Positions 10,991 to 25,020 are shown, numbered from the stretch's first letter. The stretch is 64,000 nt of DNA from Sipunculus nudus (GCA_026874595.1 CM049311.1:63637453-63701452), one strand, 5' to 3'. Program-made: numbers and translations. Notes: a model not told the origin generated them from the sequence alone.

Positions 10991-12961
10991 TCTATTTTTT
11001 CCTTAAATATCTAACTGTGTATGACTAAGTCTGTCTTTACATCTTTGCTGTGGGAGCCAGTGGGGCCGGATCTTCTGGAGACCTGTGACTGGCTGGAGCT
11101 CTGACTTCACTTTCAGTCTGTCATTATCATGGGGTAATGTGTCAATCATTACAGTCCCAAATGTGAGGTTGTCTCTTTTGGATATAGCCATTTTCCTTTC
11201 TATTGTGAAATGACCGTACTTTCATGTTACAGTCCATTTATTAAGACTGTTGATTAATATATGCAGAAAGAATGACCATAATATTAACTAATATCCTAGA
11301 AGAAGCCTGGGTTATTATTTGATAAATGTCATGTTCCATGTTTTTATGATGTTTACTATTAAATTCTATTAATTGAATGTTGCAAAAGGTCACCACAGGT
11401 GGGATTGATGCTGAGATAGCTGGCTACCCAGCACATGCTCTACTGCTAGTCACCTGGGGATTCCAGGATTTTGGGGAGTCAGGTCATTCCAGGTACACCT
11501 GCACCAGAAACACCTTCATGTGTACTGGCCGGCTCTTGATGTCTTTTGGAGGATGTAAAACTGTCTGAAACATGAACATCAAAAGTCCATAGGAGTTTGA
11601 CAGCAGTCATGATCACGGCACGTATAGGTGGCTTCAGTGTTTGAGGAAAACAGTCTGATACCAGTATCCCCTGGAGGCCCCATGCCTTCCTTCATCAGAA
11701 ACCTCTGATAATTAATTGCCATGCACATGTACCCACGTCATGAAAGTTTCATTTAAAACCTGGTCTTGCTTCCAGCTAGTCTATTATGACCTGATATTAA
11801 TTTTGCAATGGTTTCTTCATTTGTCACCTGGAGAAGGATTAGTCAAACAGGTTGTCACTGTTGCTTCACTTGTAAATTTGTATCTTCTGTCGTGCTACAG
11901 GTAATTTAAATGCCCTGTTACCGGGTGATAACTTCAAAGTCATGGGTCAGGTGTTTTGTTCCAGTGTTGGACATTGTGAGGTCTCAGTCATTTGCACACC
12001 TGTGTGGGACTCTAGAGATGGTTAGTTCATTTTATGTCTCAGACTTCAGACAGGCCGGAATTGCCCAGACTATAAAACTGGCTTTGACTCCTGCCCGTGA
12101 CCTTACTTCACCTAGCCACTTCATGCCCTTAGGCACACAAAGGTTCAAAGGTCTTTATCTCTTCTTTTCTTCTCATATATTTCCTTCCTTGATCTGTTGC
12201 CCACAGTGATAATTTATTTTTCAAACAACTGGCACAATTTACATTAAATTTTTTTTAATGTATTATTTAAAAGGAAAAATTCTATTATTTTCATGAGACA
12301 TGAAAAAAATTCTGAAAATTTGTTGATTTATGTAAATTTGGGAATTTTTGTTTCAAGAATATATTGAAGGGTCAGTTGGCTCTCATTCTTACATTTTTTA
12401 CCAATATAAACTTCCTACAGGCTGGACCATAGCCCAGTTTCTGGAAATGTCTGTTTAGTCTAATGACATACCTTGGGTTTAATACCTAAATTATTATAGT
12501 TACTGTATGCTGAGTAAAGATATGTAGGTATTGTTAATTTTTTATGTATACTTGTATGCATGCCTGTAGCCAGTAATTACTTTACACAGCAGTCAGCAGT
12601 GTTTTATGTGAGACATTATTGAAACTGAGACAAGAGATGAAGTGCTCCCAAAACAGAAAAATACACTTGCTCCACAGATTAAAGTTTTGTGTGTGTCTTT
12701 TTTTAACCACATCAGCTGTACACTTGACATTCAGCACATTGGGACCTGTAGCAGCTGATCTTCTGTGGATTCAGATTGGTCTTGTTCTAATTTCACGCTC
12801 ATTAACTTGTGCAGTATTAACCTTTAACTACATCTTGGACTGTAGACAAAGAAAAACCGGTGCAGATGGGTTACCATGGCCACATTGTAATTAGTTTTCA
12901 ACACTGACTCTTCAGAAGCATCTCCAAATTAAAACTCTTTCTTGATATTTCTATATTTTAG

Positions 12962-13003
12962 GCAAAAGCTGGTTCTGCAACTCCTCCAATTCCTTCCAGA
13001 CTG
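12962..13003 (+). CDS. Candidate 42-bp cassette micro-exon
   Basis: A good acceptor (tttctatattttag) ends at 12961 and a plausible donor (CTG|gtacatg) lies at 13004. The 42-bp interval has symmetric phase. In phase 0 it reads AKAGSATPPIPSRL; in phase 1, which fits the exon ending at 9337, it reads KSWFCNSSNSFQT. Both are open. The size suits a regulated micro-exon, but such acceptor-donor pairs also arise by chance in sequence this long. No family is recognisable. Confidence 0.25.
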
Positions 13004-13462
13004 GTACATGTGCATCAAACCTGTCAACCGAGTAATTTAGGCTGTCATGGCTGTTGACTGCTTAGCTTTAAAGAATTTCTAGAAATCATTCATAATCTTA
13101 ATGTATGCATTTTGTAGATATTTAATGATTAACTTTTTTGTCTTAATTCTTTCAGAGGGAATTTATGAAAAAATCTCTACTCCTGATCAGACACTGCCCA
13201 GTTAAACACAGCCTGATAGGCAGTCCCCAGCTGGATTTAGCCTATTTAGACATACTGTGAGCAAATTGTCTAAAATAGTTTGATTGATTGACTAGATGTT
13301 GTTTGGTAGTCACAGCTAGATTAGGCTAACACCCTTCATGACCCATCAAGCCTAATATGTTGCCAAAATATGTGTATCCTCTTTGGTAGACACCAAGATT
13401 AATATCCTCATGATCAGACATGACCAGAAGAGCACAGATTTAAGGTGTACCTCCCCGCCCAT

Positions 13463-13491
13463 CCCCCCCCCCCCCCCCACACACACACACA
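13463..13491 (+). repeat. (C)16 followed by (CA)n
   Basis: A pure C run at 13463-13478 passes directly into a CA array. Such C runs recur in this window, nearly always as C on the plus strand. Confidence 0.95.
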
Positions 13492-16400
13492 TCTGATGCC
13501 ATAGTATTTTCAGTTCAGAAATGGGTTCATTGAATGGGTTATTATGAAGTGTCCAGGAAGTAATAGTGTGCAGAGACCTGTTTGGGATATCCTGAAAAGA
13601 ATACAAGCTAATATTATGAAGCCATGATAGATTTAAATATGGGGGTCCCTCAGATATAAATTCATAAAGTAAACTATTTCTGATATTAAATATCTGTGTA
13701 TTTTCTTACCCTCATGTGGACATTGTCAGTATATATGATATAAGGTTTATTGCTATGGAGAGATCATAAATATTAGATAAATATCAGACAATGTATATGA
13801 GACCTTGGCACACACATACATATATATGTACATGTACTGGTGTGTATCTAGCATCAGGTACCAGAAGCAGTCATGCGCGAGTGATTTTACATTTCCTGCA
13901 CAAAAATTCCTGTACTTTACATGACTAAGAATTAAATTTACACACATATCTAGTTGGTATTTCATGATCCTGATATATAACTGCATTTTCAAGTGAAGAT
14001 AAATTGTAATTTTGTGCTTGTCCCATCTATTCTCAAATGTTTCAGCTCCCCTGAATTGAAATCTATGCATCATGGTCATGCACATAATTTGTCAGTTATA
14101 GTGATATTGTTAACATATGTGACTGTTACTACTAGGGTTATTAAGTGTTATTGAATGCACAAACCAACCCTTGGGCAAACCAGATGTCCTCTGAGGTCAA
14201 AGGACGATGTCTCATAGACATGTTTATACAGGTTGAATTTAGTCCATTTACAAACCTTTGTAATGTATTGGATAAACAGCTCTATTTAGCTAAATCCCTA
14301 AAAAAATTATGTATAAAATTTAAATTAGAAATAAATATCCACTGGCTGCTCTGTAAATGTAAAGCAACTTAATTTCAACTTAAGTTTTGGTTTTGTTACT
14401 CAGTACGATCATGTTATTTGTATACATTTAAATATGTATTAAGCTTTCTCTGATAATCAGCCATAATGTTATACTGTACATTGATAAATCTGAACCAGTT
14501 TTACTGATCTCTTATTCATGTGAATATATACTTGACTAAATGTTTTACTTGCATCTTGACATAAGCTTGTTGTTTACTTTCACCTGATAGAGGTTTCACT
14601 CAGCAACAAGAAAGTTATTCGGATCCATTAAAATCCATATACAAAATGTTTAGTCCAGGTTAGGATATGATATCAAATGTTTAAGTCCAATATGTGCATG
14701 GGCTATGTTAACATTCCAAAACAAAGAAACCTCAGTTTTCAAACAGAATGACCCATGATAAATAATCAAGGCAGTTTTAAATCATGGGAATTAATCTGTT
14801 TTCTAAGCTTAGATGTATAAATTTCTCAAGACTTGTATTTATTGTAACAGTTTTAAAGAAAATACAAAATTAAATTCATAAACTGAGTAAAGTTAATATA
14901 TTTTGTTGGAGTACCTGTATTGTTGAATTGATTAAATAGAGATTATTGATTTGGAATGTTTGATGAATAAAGACTGGAATGTGGTTAAATTTTTTTTTAA
15001 CAAATTAATTTTCAGTTGAACATTGGCATGGTATGAAAGATCTGTTTGAAAAGTTAATCACTAAACAGTTCCCTGCTCAAGTTTCAGTCAGCTGGGTCCA
15101 ACGAAATGCAGCTCCATGAAACTCCACCTGTCCTGGGAATCGAAGCAATAGGAAGTGATACCACTGGTATTGGCAAGTCTAGGCATGATGAATTAATCAT
15201 TATACATTATGCATGCATAAATTATTGAATCTGCCACAGCCAGGGTAGCACTTAATACACTTGCCCAGGAACATGTGAAGGACTTACCAATAAAACACAG
15301 AGCTCACTTAGTTCTAAATGGATCAGCCACCATGCAAACAATTGGCCCGGGGGAAATAAAGGCACAAAAAAACAGGGCCACTTAATCCAAACCCAATAAG
15401 TGTGATAAAAAATTATAAACTTTAAACATCTGCCATTGGGTGTTTTATTCATGAAAGCACAAAGTTGCATTTACAAAAATAAATGTTACCATGCACACCT
15501 GTTAAATTGTTTTGCAGTAATTAAGCTGTTCAATTTATAATTATCCGAAAAAATGTTAAAGATAACTAATGAACTGTCAGTTGTTACTGGGACTTGCATG
15601 CTAATGTCCACCAGAATTCACCTGAACAATGATTGCTCAAACCCATGAACCATTTCTCATGAATCGTAATTGAAATCTAACCAGTTGTGTTACAGATGCC
15701 AGGTTAGTGAAGTTTCAGGGTGAAACTTTCAGAGCCTAAAACATGACCAGTGCCTAATTTAATTCCCAGAGGCAATAAAACACTCACTTAAAACAGTGGT
15801 GTGAAAGCTGAAATATTTAATAGGAATCATGTTTTGTATGGTTTCAAGCTAATGGCATGTTGATGTACACTAATGGTATACTAATGGATCTAATGAGTGA
15901 CGCAGCACCAAAGTGATTTTATAAAACTCTTGACTTGCTGAGAACTGACATTTTGTAAAAGTTTTAGCTGCTCCTGAAAGCCTCTAGCTTGCTCGGTGTT
16001 TAATACTAAAACCTAATTGTTCACAAATCCTGAACCCAAGCCCCAGTTAAGGTAACACCTGTTGCATCACTGAAGTTAAAACACAGGGACCTTGAAACAC
16101 CTGCAGAAATTAGATAAGCATTGTATAATTTATATATCAGACATAACTGGTGTTATTGCTCATACTATGCCAGATTGGATTATAACCTACGGTATTATGA
16201 TGAAGGGACAAAAATAAACTATACAAGGAATGGTTGAGATATCTTATGTAGGTATCCACTAAAGCAGGAAAATAGCACTCACATTGAGGGTCAGTACAGT
16301 CTTGCCAAAATTCACTAGTCCTCATGGGGAAATCTACTAGTCCAAAGTATTTATTTTCTTATCTATTCATTTATATTTTTAAATTTAAGACAAAGCTTGA

Positions 16401-16695
16401 ATCATTGGTTTGTAAGATGGACTGAATCATGATACAAGGGAATATTATGGTTCAAATTCATGCATTGCATGAATTTTAAAATATTTGTCAAGTTTCAGTT
16501 TCACTGTGTATATTTCATTTACTGATCAATAAATACGAAGATATTAACCTCAGAAAAACTGTATTATTATTTTTTTTAAACTGTAATATCACAATTTTGA
16601 GACCAAAACTGTCCCATTAAAACTTTTGAATAATGTAGTGCATTCAGTCAGCAAGGACAGTATATAATATGAAGACACATCCATTCACCTACAAG
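13492..16695. other. Intron-like sequence, no supported gene
   Basis: AT-rich sequence. The 110-codon minus-strand frame at 13753-14085 has low-complexity Tyr/Met stretches over a TA/CA-rich segment and no splice context, so it is not called. A segment near 15100-15180, read on the minus strand, contains gcttcgattccc, similar to a pol III B box, but no matching A box is clear. Confidence 0.5.
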
Positions 16696-16806
16696 ATGAG
16701 TTGCTGTTACAGACTTACAGTACAGAGGTTCCTTGTCCTCGTGGTAGGTTTATTGGCCCAGAGCAGCCAGGTCAGCATTTTATGCCTTAATTCACTGTTG
16801 GAATGA
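16696..16806 (+). CDS. Candidate short secreted-type ORF or signal-peptide exon
   Basis: The frame starts MSCCYRLTVQ and continues into a hydrophobic stretch RFLVLVVGLLAQSSQ before a stop at 16804; in all 36 codons. The basic N-region, Leu/Val core and small residues near position 21-24 have the pattern of a signal peptide. A TATATAA word lies at about 16671, 25 bp upstream. The possible donor after AGCCAG (gtcagc) is poor, so I cannot show that this leads to a longer protein. Chance is a serious alternative. Confidence 0.15.
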   Translation: MSCCYRLTVQRFLVLVVGLLAQSSQVSILCLNSLLE

Positions 16807-19800
16807 CTCAATAAAGAACAGAATAGATTAGATACAAGATCATAAAACCAAAACTTACTAAAGTTATCATTTATGGACAATCTGAATAAAATTAACCAAA
16901 CATTGACATTGGTAAGGAAATGAATTCAAGGAAACATTGTCCACAATAACTAAATATGGATTCACAAGAGGTATGTTAGCAGTTACAGTAGAAAATTATT
17001 AGAAGCAGCATAGACATAAATGCAGCAAATATGGATAGCGCTCACAGTAAATTAAAGTATTTAGACTGTCACACTGTGTAAAGTATAAAGAATTAAGGGT
17101 TTTTAAAATGAAAGAAATCAGATAAAGACATCTAAAGTATTCAAATAAGGTTATGATTCATTTTGGAAACTGCCACAAGCACCACACCACTAACACAGGT
17201 ACATGCAGGAAAAGGATTGGCCACAGGTGAGTGTGGGGATTATTTACATAACTTTGAAACTGTGACATCCTGGGTTTGGTATGTATATTTACATATATAC
17301 CTGTATACATTATCATGGAAACATCTGTTTACATGTTACATAATTATCTGCTCCATTATCATGAGATTTTGTGGTTATAAACTAACCAAGAAAGGTCACT
17401 GTTATCCCAGATGGTTTGAGAAGTGCTTGCAGAAAACTAATCAAATATCAGTGAACCAATATCAGTGAAACCAACCAATGTGTCAAGTGTTTGTTAGGCC
17501 ACACCAAAACATAATTTTTTCTGTTTATTATTGGACCAAAAATACTGAGCAAAAAGACAATTTTTTGTCACTGGAAATGTATTTGTGAGACAAAATGCAT
17601 GAAATGGTGTACATGTATTTGTAATCATATGAGTTAATATTCAGTTCTTGGAATGATGCATGCTCTGCTTTTTTGTTTGTGAGAATTTCAAATTTGCAAA
17701 ATTTGTGAAAGTCGGAAGTGAAGTCAAGTGAAGAAAAGACCTCATAAATAAGACAATCAATCAACAAGGGCAAGATGAAAGACAAAAGATTATCAAAGAT
17801 ACTATCTCTTTGCATGGTACTCATAAATCAAAGATAGATGTCGTATATCTTATAACCTGTATTTCAGATTTGCCAATGATGAAGTATTTTTTATTTGCTT
17901 GTCCATTTGTTAAGTTTGCACAATTAATTGAAATAATTAATTCATTTAAAGAATTGATATACTCTGTGTAGGTTATTGTATTCTTAGATCACAAAAATGG
18001 AACCCTAAAATGAGACAATTAATGAAATTTTAACCACATGAATATGAAGTAAACCACAGTGGGAATATCAATCAACAACACAAACATTTTTTTGTTTCAT
18101 GTAATACTTAGGTGAATTTTGAAGGGAACAAGGTTTGAGTACCAATTATATAGCAGCATTTCTGAAGTGTTTGTGCTCATTTTGATAAAAAGATGATCTA
18201 CAAAAAAATAGGAGCATTGAACTCTGTGTTTCTGGGTGTGGCCTTGGAGGTGTTGGGTTGATCCACTTGGCCCTACATGCTGTCAGGTGATCACTAATCA
18301 GACTTTGGGAAGGACTGGCCCTCAGGTATAAGTGCCTTTGTCTAACAACAATATTAAAACCAACAATGATTAGAGATCCACTTCACATGGGGCAGGTGGC
18401 TACAATAATGTCCCCCGCTGTGAAACTGATTAGAACATTACCTCTATGTTTGTTATGTCACTTGGGTGCAGCGGCCAAGTAAGTGCAATATTCTTAACGG
18501 CATGATCAGTTTTCTTGGAACAAACTTTAAAGCACCTATGCTGAATATTGACTGTCAAAGGTTAGAAAATATTTAAAATATGAAAGCTTAAGCATAAAGG
18601 AATAACACTGATATTAGTGATTATTATAAAACCAGGAAAGCAAGCACAGGCATTTTAAATGTTTCCTTGTCATCAGTGCTTATAGCAAGACCATTAATGT
18701 TAATTAATTGTAAAATATTATCCCTGCTAACATACAAAGGTATTTTGTCATACAGTGTATGGCTGCTAAAAACTGTTTTAAAATAGCACTGCGAGGTAAC
18801 CTCAGTAAACATGTGAATTAATTATATTTATATTTGTAAAAACAGATAGTTCAGCCAGTGATTGTAAGTTAAACAATAAAATGATAAGATTTTATGACAG
18901 TAGCAGGTGAAGCACTGGTGTTTTAAAGATCAGCATATGGAAGTTCAGTACAACAGGCAGTAAAAGCCAGGGAAAGCATTCAAGTGGCCATATGGCTTGT
19001 ATTGTATTTTATGTAGGACATAAAGAGAGGTTATAAGGTTAGATTTTATGCCTCTTTTAATGGGGGTTTGTGTGTAATAACATCAAGGCTATTATTCCAT
19101 TGATTGCATCAATCAGCACACAAATAAGGATTGAGAATTCATACATACGTGTATACTAAATATAATAACTCTTAAACTTTAATTAATAGTCATTCAAACT
19201 CATTCATGTGTATTTCGATAAATGTGGCAAACCTTTTGTGAAATGAAAGGCTTTAGGGAAAATTTTAAATTTAGATATTCATTATTTTGTGCTTTAAAGG
19301 TAATGTAAGTAAAATAAAAAATGGGGTTATGGACAGTGATGCATGTATCTTATCCAGATTTAGCCATTACAGATGTGTCCATAGGTGGATTTAATTTGTG
19401 CAACATGAAGTGACCATGAATACTCAATCAGAAAGTTACATTAAAAGTGCAGTAGTTTTATGGAAATGTCTGATGAAAAAGCACCATTAAGATTGATGGT
19501 TACATTTAAATCATATCAAAAATGGAGCAACAATATCAGGAAGCACATTCATGATTCATAAAGGCTCTCATCCACTCAATCCTTCACCAAGATCGGCAAA
19601 GACAGATAGTGAACAAAAACGTAGAGATAACTAAATAGGCACAAGAAGGAGGACACGGTGTGTGAATAACGAGGACTGATCAACATGGGGATGAATTATT
19701 GAGAAAATGAAGAATACGGCACTTCATGGCTATTGATTTCCTTTGTCATCAGAGAACGACAATCATTAGCACTTTGATTTCTTTGACGGGACAGAATAGC

Positions 19801-21754
19801 AGGACAGCTGAGCCAACAGGCATGATGGCCTTTAGCTTGTTACTGTTAAGATTTCTCAAAGTTAGCTACTGAGTTTCTTCATACTTGCAGCCAAATTTTT
19901 AAAACAGATTAACATAAATCTTTAATGTCTCACATTTTGGTTCTACACGAGATGACATTTCACAGCATTTCATAAGATGAACTGATAAATCCCCTATCTG
20001 TGTAGCAGTTCAGCTGTTTATGTAGATGGCAGCAGTAAATTTATAAAATGATTGGATATTAAGCACTGTAAATTGAATTAAAGATTATTTATGTAGAGAC
20101 ATTATCTTTTACAGCAAAGTTATTTGGATTCTTGTGAAGGTAATTGGACTTTTGTGAGAGCAAAGAAATCAGTTTAAAGTACTGTTCACACGAGAGAGGT
20201 TTCAATGAAGAGTCCTTGAGAAAAATGAAGCTTTAAAACTCATATTTTTTATCAGATGAGTGGCAGTCACTAATATGTATAAGAAATACAAATATTGAAC
20301 CGTTAAGTTATTCTGAGGATCTGCATAGTGGGGCAGTGACATGGCCTGAGTCCACCACACAGCAGTAATTATCTGAGTGAGAGTAGGAATGGGGACTCAT
20401 CCAGAACAGTAAATGTATTAGTGTTAAATGAAATCAGGCTTCAGACCTCTGCTCTAACAGATGGGGTGTGTAGCTTAGTCATGCTCGGGTAATATTTGTC
20501 CAGCACACAGTGAACCGAGGTCCTGGGTGGAATCAATAGAACCATTGGCTGGCTTTATGGCTAATGCAGCATTTAATTCACTCCATATTAACCACGACCA
20601 TTCCTGTCGCTTGTTGCCCTCAGGTCCATAAGGTTGCGATCCAAAGATAACCATGCAGTGTTATGTCTGTATTATTTAGTTTGTATCTAGGATTAGTAAA
20701 ATTTGAAGATCTGATACCTTGTTTGATCATATCAAGGAAACAATTGGGCAGGAAATATGCAAGAGTGCACATTTACTTTACAGCAGCAAGTTAATCTGAA
20801 TTTAGCAAAAATGTTTAGACATAAGAAATGGACTGTATAGGCAAGATTCAATGAAGTAAATGAATTTACCTCTCAAAGATACAGAGAGTAAAATTTATAT
20901 AAAATTGTTATTATGTCAAGGCCTCCACCTTTTCAAAATGTTAAAAACAATATGTTTATCTGCATTTAATAAGGTTAAAAATGGAAATAAAATTATTGTT
21001 TGAAAAATGAAGCATCCCAGCAAAGACAATTAAGACTCATATTGAGATAACCCCACATGTTTGGCTCTTTACCATGCCCTCAAACTGGTGGTTGCACCAA
21101 TGTTAGGAAAATTCATAGAGAGGAATATCAAATAATTTTAGTCAGACCTAAAGTAGGTACAATAATTGTTGATTTTGATATCTGAATGTAGTTTATTATT
21201 TTGTCTTTGCTTAACAATAAATGGATTGTGGTGAAGTCATAAACAGTAAATTGTCCTTGAAAGATGACAAATATGATATCTTGAGTTGTGTACTAAAAAT
21301 ATAAGCATGATCAATTGTGTTTGATCTTGTTGAGGTGAAGACCTAATTTATTGAATATCTGAAAAAATGGCTCAAGGAGTTTCTTGTCTCTGATATAGAA
21401 AAGCACTGCATCAATCTCACCTGCTCATTTATCATATGCTGTGGAGCATTCACATTGCCTAAACAAAAGAGGTTCACTAGGTGGCATTGGAAGATTCCAG
21501 AAAGTAGCTCCTGGTTTAGATTATCTGTTTGGCTTTTGTGCTTTGAAATCACCATACATAGATTCCTGTGTCCTCTGAAAACATTAGTTTACAACAGTTG
21601 CAAACCATTAAATTAAATTGCCGTATGATTGAAAGAGGTAATCATAATGAGAAATGTATGTATGCATGAAAACATAAAGGATTATTAGGATTGATCTTGC
21701 CGGAAGATAATAAACCAGTGCAAATAACTTGAGACACAGTCTTAGAACCGAGAA
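16807..21754. other. Intron-like sequence with weak tRNA-like patches
   Basis: No exon is convincing. A donor-like cacag|gtgagtg at 17226 has no good acceptor upstream. Near 20470-20545 the words gtgtagcttagtcatgc and gaggtcctgggtgg sit at tRNA-like spacing and may be an old SINE; near 18258 gttgggttgatccac loosely resembles a B box. Neither is called as an element. Confidence 0.45.
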
Positions 21755-21872
21755 GATTATTGTGGTTAGTGACTGCCAGTGGTTTGTTATATCATGATTA
21801 TTGAGGTTAGTGACTTCCAGTGTTTTGTTATATCAGGATTATCGAGGTTTTTGACTGCCAGTATTGGTTAGA
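21755..21872. repeat. 41-bp minisatellite, about 2.8 copies
   Basis: Units begin gattat at 21755, 21796 and 21837, each carrying a ggttagtgact-ccagt core. The copies differ at several positions, so it is older than the 24-bp repeat at 3712. Confidence 0.88.
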
Positions 21873-21900
21873 TGAAAATCTGGTGATTATCTGTTTTTAG

Positions 21901-22127
21901 AGCAGATACCGCATCCTCCTGTGAGAGTGTGATCGCTTGGTGGGCAGCTAGTTCGTACACGCCCTCTGATTCTTGATGACCCATTATGTGATAAAGCTGT
22001 CTCACCCCCTGACAGTGAGACAGACATGTCCCCCTCTGATGGATGCTTTGTGTCTGATGGTGCTGCTGGCCTTGCCACGGAGATGAAAAATGTAGCCTCC
22101 TGGGGTCATACACATTCCATCAGCTGC
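21901..22127 (+). CDS. Candidate exon, strand and frame uncertain
   Basis: A strong acceptor (ttatctgtttttag) ends at 21900. After it one frame is open for 24 codons (ADTASSCESVIAWW onward) to a stop at 21974. A second plus frame is open from 21933 to 22127 and reads very polar and protein-like (LILDDPLCDKAVSPPDSETD, then MSPSDGCFVSDGAAG). The minus strand is also open in two frames across the block (for example MGHQESEGVYELAAHQAITL). GC is higher than in the flanks. The block could be a real exon, a conserved regulatory element or an old gene fragment; the several overlapping open frames prevent a firm choice. Confidence 0.25.
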
Positions 22128-22858
22128 TGAAAGATTGACTGTTTGAAAGTCCAGCCCTGGGCTGTGACAGCTACAAAAACAGCTTATCTCTCAGTGATAT
22201 CAGGCTGTGGCATGGCCACCAGCAGCACTGATGTGTCTTGACCAGAATTCCTGAATTCTCATTGTTACAAAACAAATATTGGATCTTCTGATGTCCCTGC
22301 AAGCTTTAAATGTCACTGTTTCTGTATTTTTCAAGCACTTTGTAGTGAACTGGTTTGGAAATATTTTTACAAGTGCATTCAATAAATAACAGCTTATGTT
22401 TTTTTGCCAGGTAAACAGTTTTGTTTTCCACGGCAGTTTGTTGTAAAGTCAGTGGATAATTTTGTTTGTCTGCATTCATGCGTTCTTCATATATATTGAT
22501 GTTTGTTCTGATGACCACACCCATGGAATAAATCCACTGCAAACACCTTTGAACCCAGGTTAACATCTTGGAAACATTTTAAATACCTCCCACCTTATTG
22601 TTGCACTGTGCTACACTGAAAAAAAACTATGCCTTTTAACTACCTTAGATATAATGTTGTATGCTTTGTAAAAAAAAAGTTTTGCTGCATCATCTCTGAA
22701 TTTTTTTTAAAAAGCTGAGATATTCTGAATTACCATGGAAGAGTGTTTTGCAACTCCAAGAAATGGGGAATAAGTGCAGGTGCTCTGAATTTAAGGGAAA
22801 TTGTAAATGTGCTTTAAGTTCCTGGAAAAACTGGTGCTGCTGTAACTATATAATTATT
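22128..22858. other. Intron-like sequence
   Basis: No supported gene or repeat; short A runs and pyrimidine stretches only. Confidence 0.5.
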
Positions 22859-23451
22859 GTATCCCCAGACAGAGTCGGGGGATACTATGTTTACATACTG
22901 GTCCCGCCGCCGCCGCATATAAATCTTGTTGGCGCGATAACCCAAAAAATATTTCACGGAACTTTACCAAACTTGGTATATGTATAGATATGGGTAAGAG
23001 GACGACGCCTATTTAAAATGAGGTCATGACCTTTACTAGGAGAGTGTCCTTGACCTTGAATAGGTCCAATTTTGGGGAAAATCACACAAATTCTTTAATA
23101 TCTCAAGAAATCTTGCATGGATTGATCCCAAAATCAAGTTGATGGAAGATCATGGATAGGGTTGTCATGTTCCAGAAACTGGTGGCGCCACCTATCATTC
23201 TTTACTTGTTTTTGTGCCGTTTAATACCCCCAAAATTGCCACCTTACAGTACTGTGAGCATTGTAAGTCAAAAACAAATGGACAGATTTCTTTTATATTA
23301 TGCATATACATAGGTATGGGTTATGGAATGATGTTTATTTAAATTGGGGTCATGACCTTTCCTATGAGAGTGGCCTTGACCTTGAATATTGCCATATATG
23401 GTGAAAATCACACACCTTTTATGATATCTCCAGTGTTGATAGCCATATGGA

Positions 23452-25020
23452 TTTCAAACATGACTTATGTATGGCCCACCACTTAAGTAAGAACCCTATA
23501 GGTTCTAGGGTCATGAGGTCAAAGGTCAAGGTCACTGGACTGGCATCTTAAAAGATACTGTGGATGCATTTTAAGCCAAACTTTCATCCCAGGTCTTCCA
23601 TCTTGAATATATAGCTCACTTGCCAATAGTGGATGATCCATATCAATTTTGGGGTCACAAGGCCAAAGGTCAAGGCCACAGGAGCTATCTGTCCAAAAAT
23701 TAGTTTCTGGATGATAATTCCTGCTTTTATTGATGAATTGATTTCAAACTTGACTTATATATGTCCTATTGAAAAAGCAAGACTCCAATTGATTTTTGGG
23801 TCATGAGGTTAAAGGTCAAGGTCACAGGACACATCTTTAAAAAGATTGTGGATGCATTTTCAGCCAAACATTCTGTCTCAGATCTTTCATCTTGCACATA
23901 TAGTTCACCTGCCAAGAGAGGAAGAACCCTATCAATTTTGAGGTCACAAGGTCAAAGGTGAAGGTCACAGGAGCCATCTGTCCAAAAATTAGTTTCTGAA
24001 TGATAATTTCTTCTTTATTGATGTATGGATTTCAAACTTGACTTGTATTTGACCCATTGGAAAAGCACGACCCGAATTGATTTTGGGGTCATGAGGTCAA
24101 AGGTCAAGATCACAGGACACATCTTTAAAAAGATTGTGGATGCATTTTCAGCCAAACATTCCGTCTCAGATCTTTCATCTTGCACATATAGTTCACTTGC
24201 CAAGAGTGGAAGACCCCTATCAATTTTGAGGTCAAAGGTGAAGGTCACAGGAGCCATCTGTCCAAAAATTAGTTTCTGGATGATAATTCCTGCTTTTATT
24301 GATGTATGGATTTCAAACTTGACTTGTTTATGTCCCATTGGAAATGCAAGACCCAAATTGATTTTGGGGTCATGAGGTCAAAGGTCAAGGTCACAGGAAA
24401 CCTCTTTAAAAAGATTGTGGATGCATTTTCAGCCAAACAATTCATCTCAGATCTTTCATCTTGCACATATAGTTTACCTGCCAAGAGTGGAAGACCTTAT
24501 CAATTTTGAGGTCACAAGTTCAAAGGTGAATGTCACAGGAACCTTCTGTCAAAAAATTAGTTTCTGGATGATAATTCCTGCTTTTATTGATGTATGGATT
24601 TCAAACTTGACTTGTTTATGTCCCATTGGAAAAGCAAGACCCAAATAATTTTGGGGTCATGAGGTCAAAGGTCAAGGTCACAGGAAACCTCTTTAAAAAG
24701 ATTGTGGATGCATTTTCAGCCAAACAATTCATCTCAGATCTTTCATCTTGCACATATAGTTTACCTGCCAAGAGTGGAAGACCCCTATCAATTTTGAGGT
24801 CACAAGTTCAAAGGTGAATGTCACAGGAACCTTCTGTCCAAAAATTAGTTTCTGGATGATAATTCCTGCTTTTATTGATGTATGGATTTCAAACTTGACT
24901 TGTTTATGTCCCATTGGAAATGCAAGACCCAAATTGATTTTGGGGTCATGAGGTCAAAGGTCAAGGTCACAGGACACATCTTTAAAAAGATCAAGGTCAC
25001 AGGACCAACATCTTCAACAA
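23452..25020 (+). repeat. 288-bp tandem array rich in AGGTCA words
   Basis: The landmark tttcaaac recurs at 23452, 23742, 24030, 24311, 24599 and 24887, giving periods of 290, 288, 281, 288 and 288. The last three units are nearly identical, the first two more diverged, as expected if the array grew toward the right. Each unit carries two AGGTCA-type clusters about 140 bp apart, one of the form aggtcaaaggtcaaggtca and one of the form aggtcacaaggtcaaaggtg. The last unit is truncated near 25000. Confidence 0.92.
24375..24393 (+). promoter_or_regulatory. Perfect AGGTCA triple, potential nuclear-receptor site
   Basis: AGGTCA-A-AGGTCA is a perfect direct repeat with one-base spacing (the DR1 layout bound by HNF4, RXR-type and COUP-TF receptors) and the last half overlaps TCAAGGTCA, the monomer site of ERR and FTZ-F1/SF-1 receptors. 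The same 19 bases occur at 23516, 24662 and 24951. Binding is inferred from motif knowledge; no nearby promoter is seen. Confidence 0.4.
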
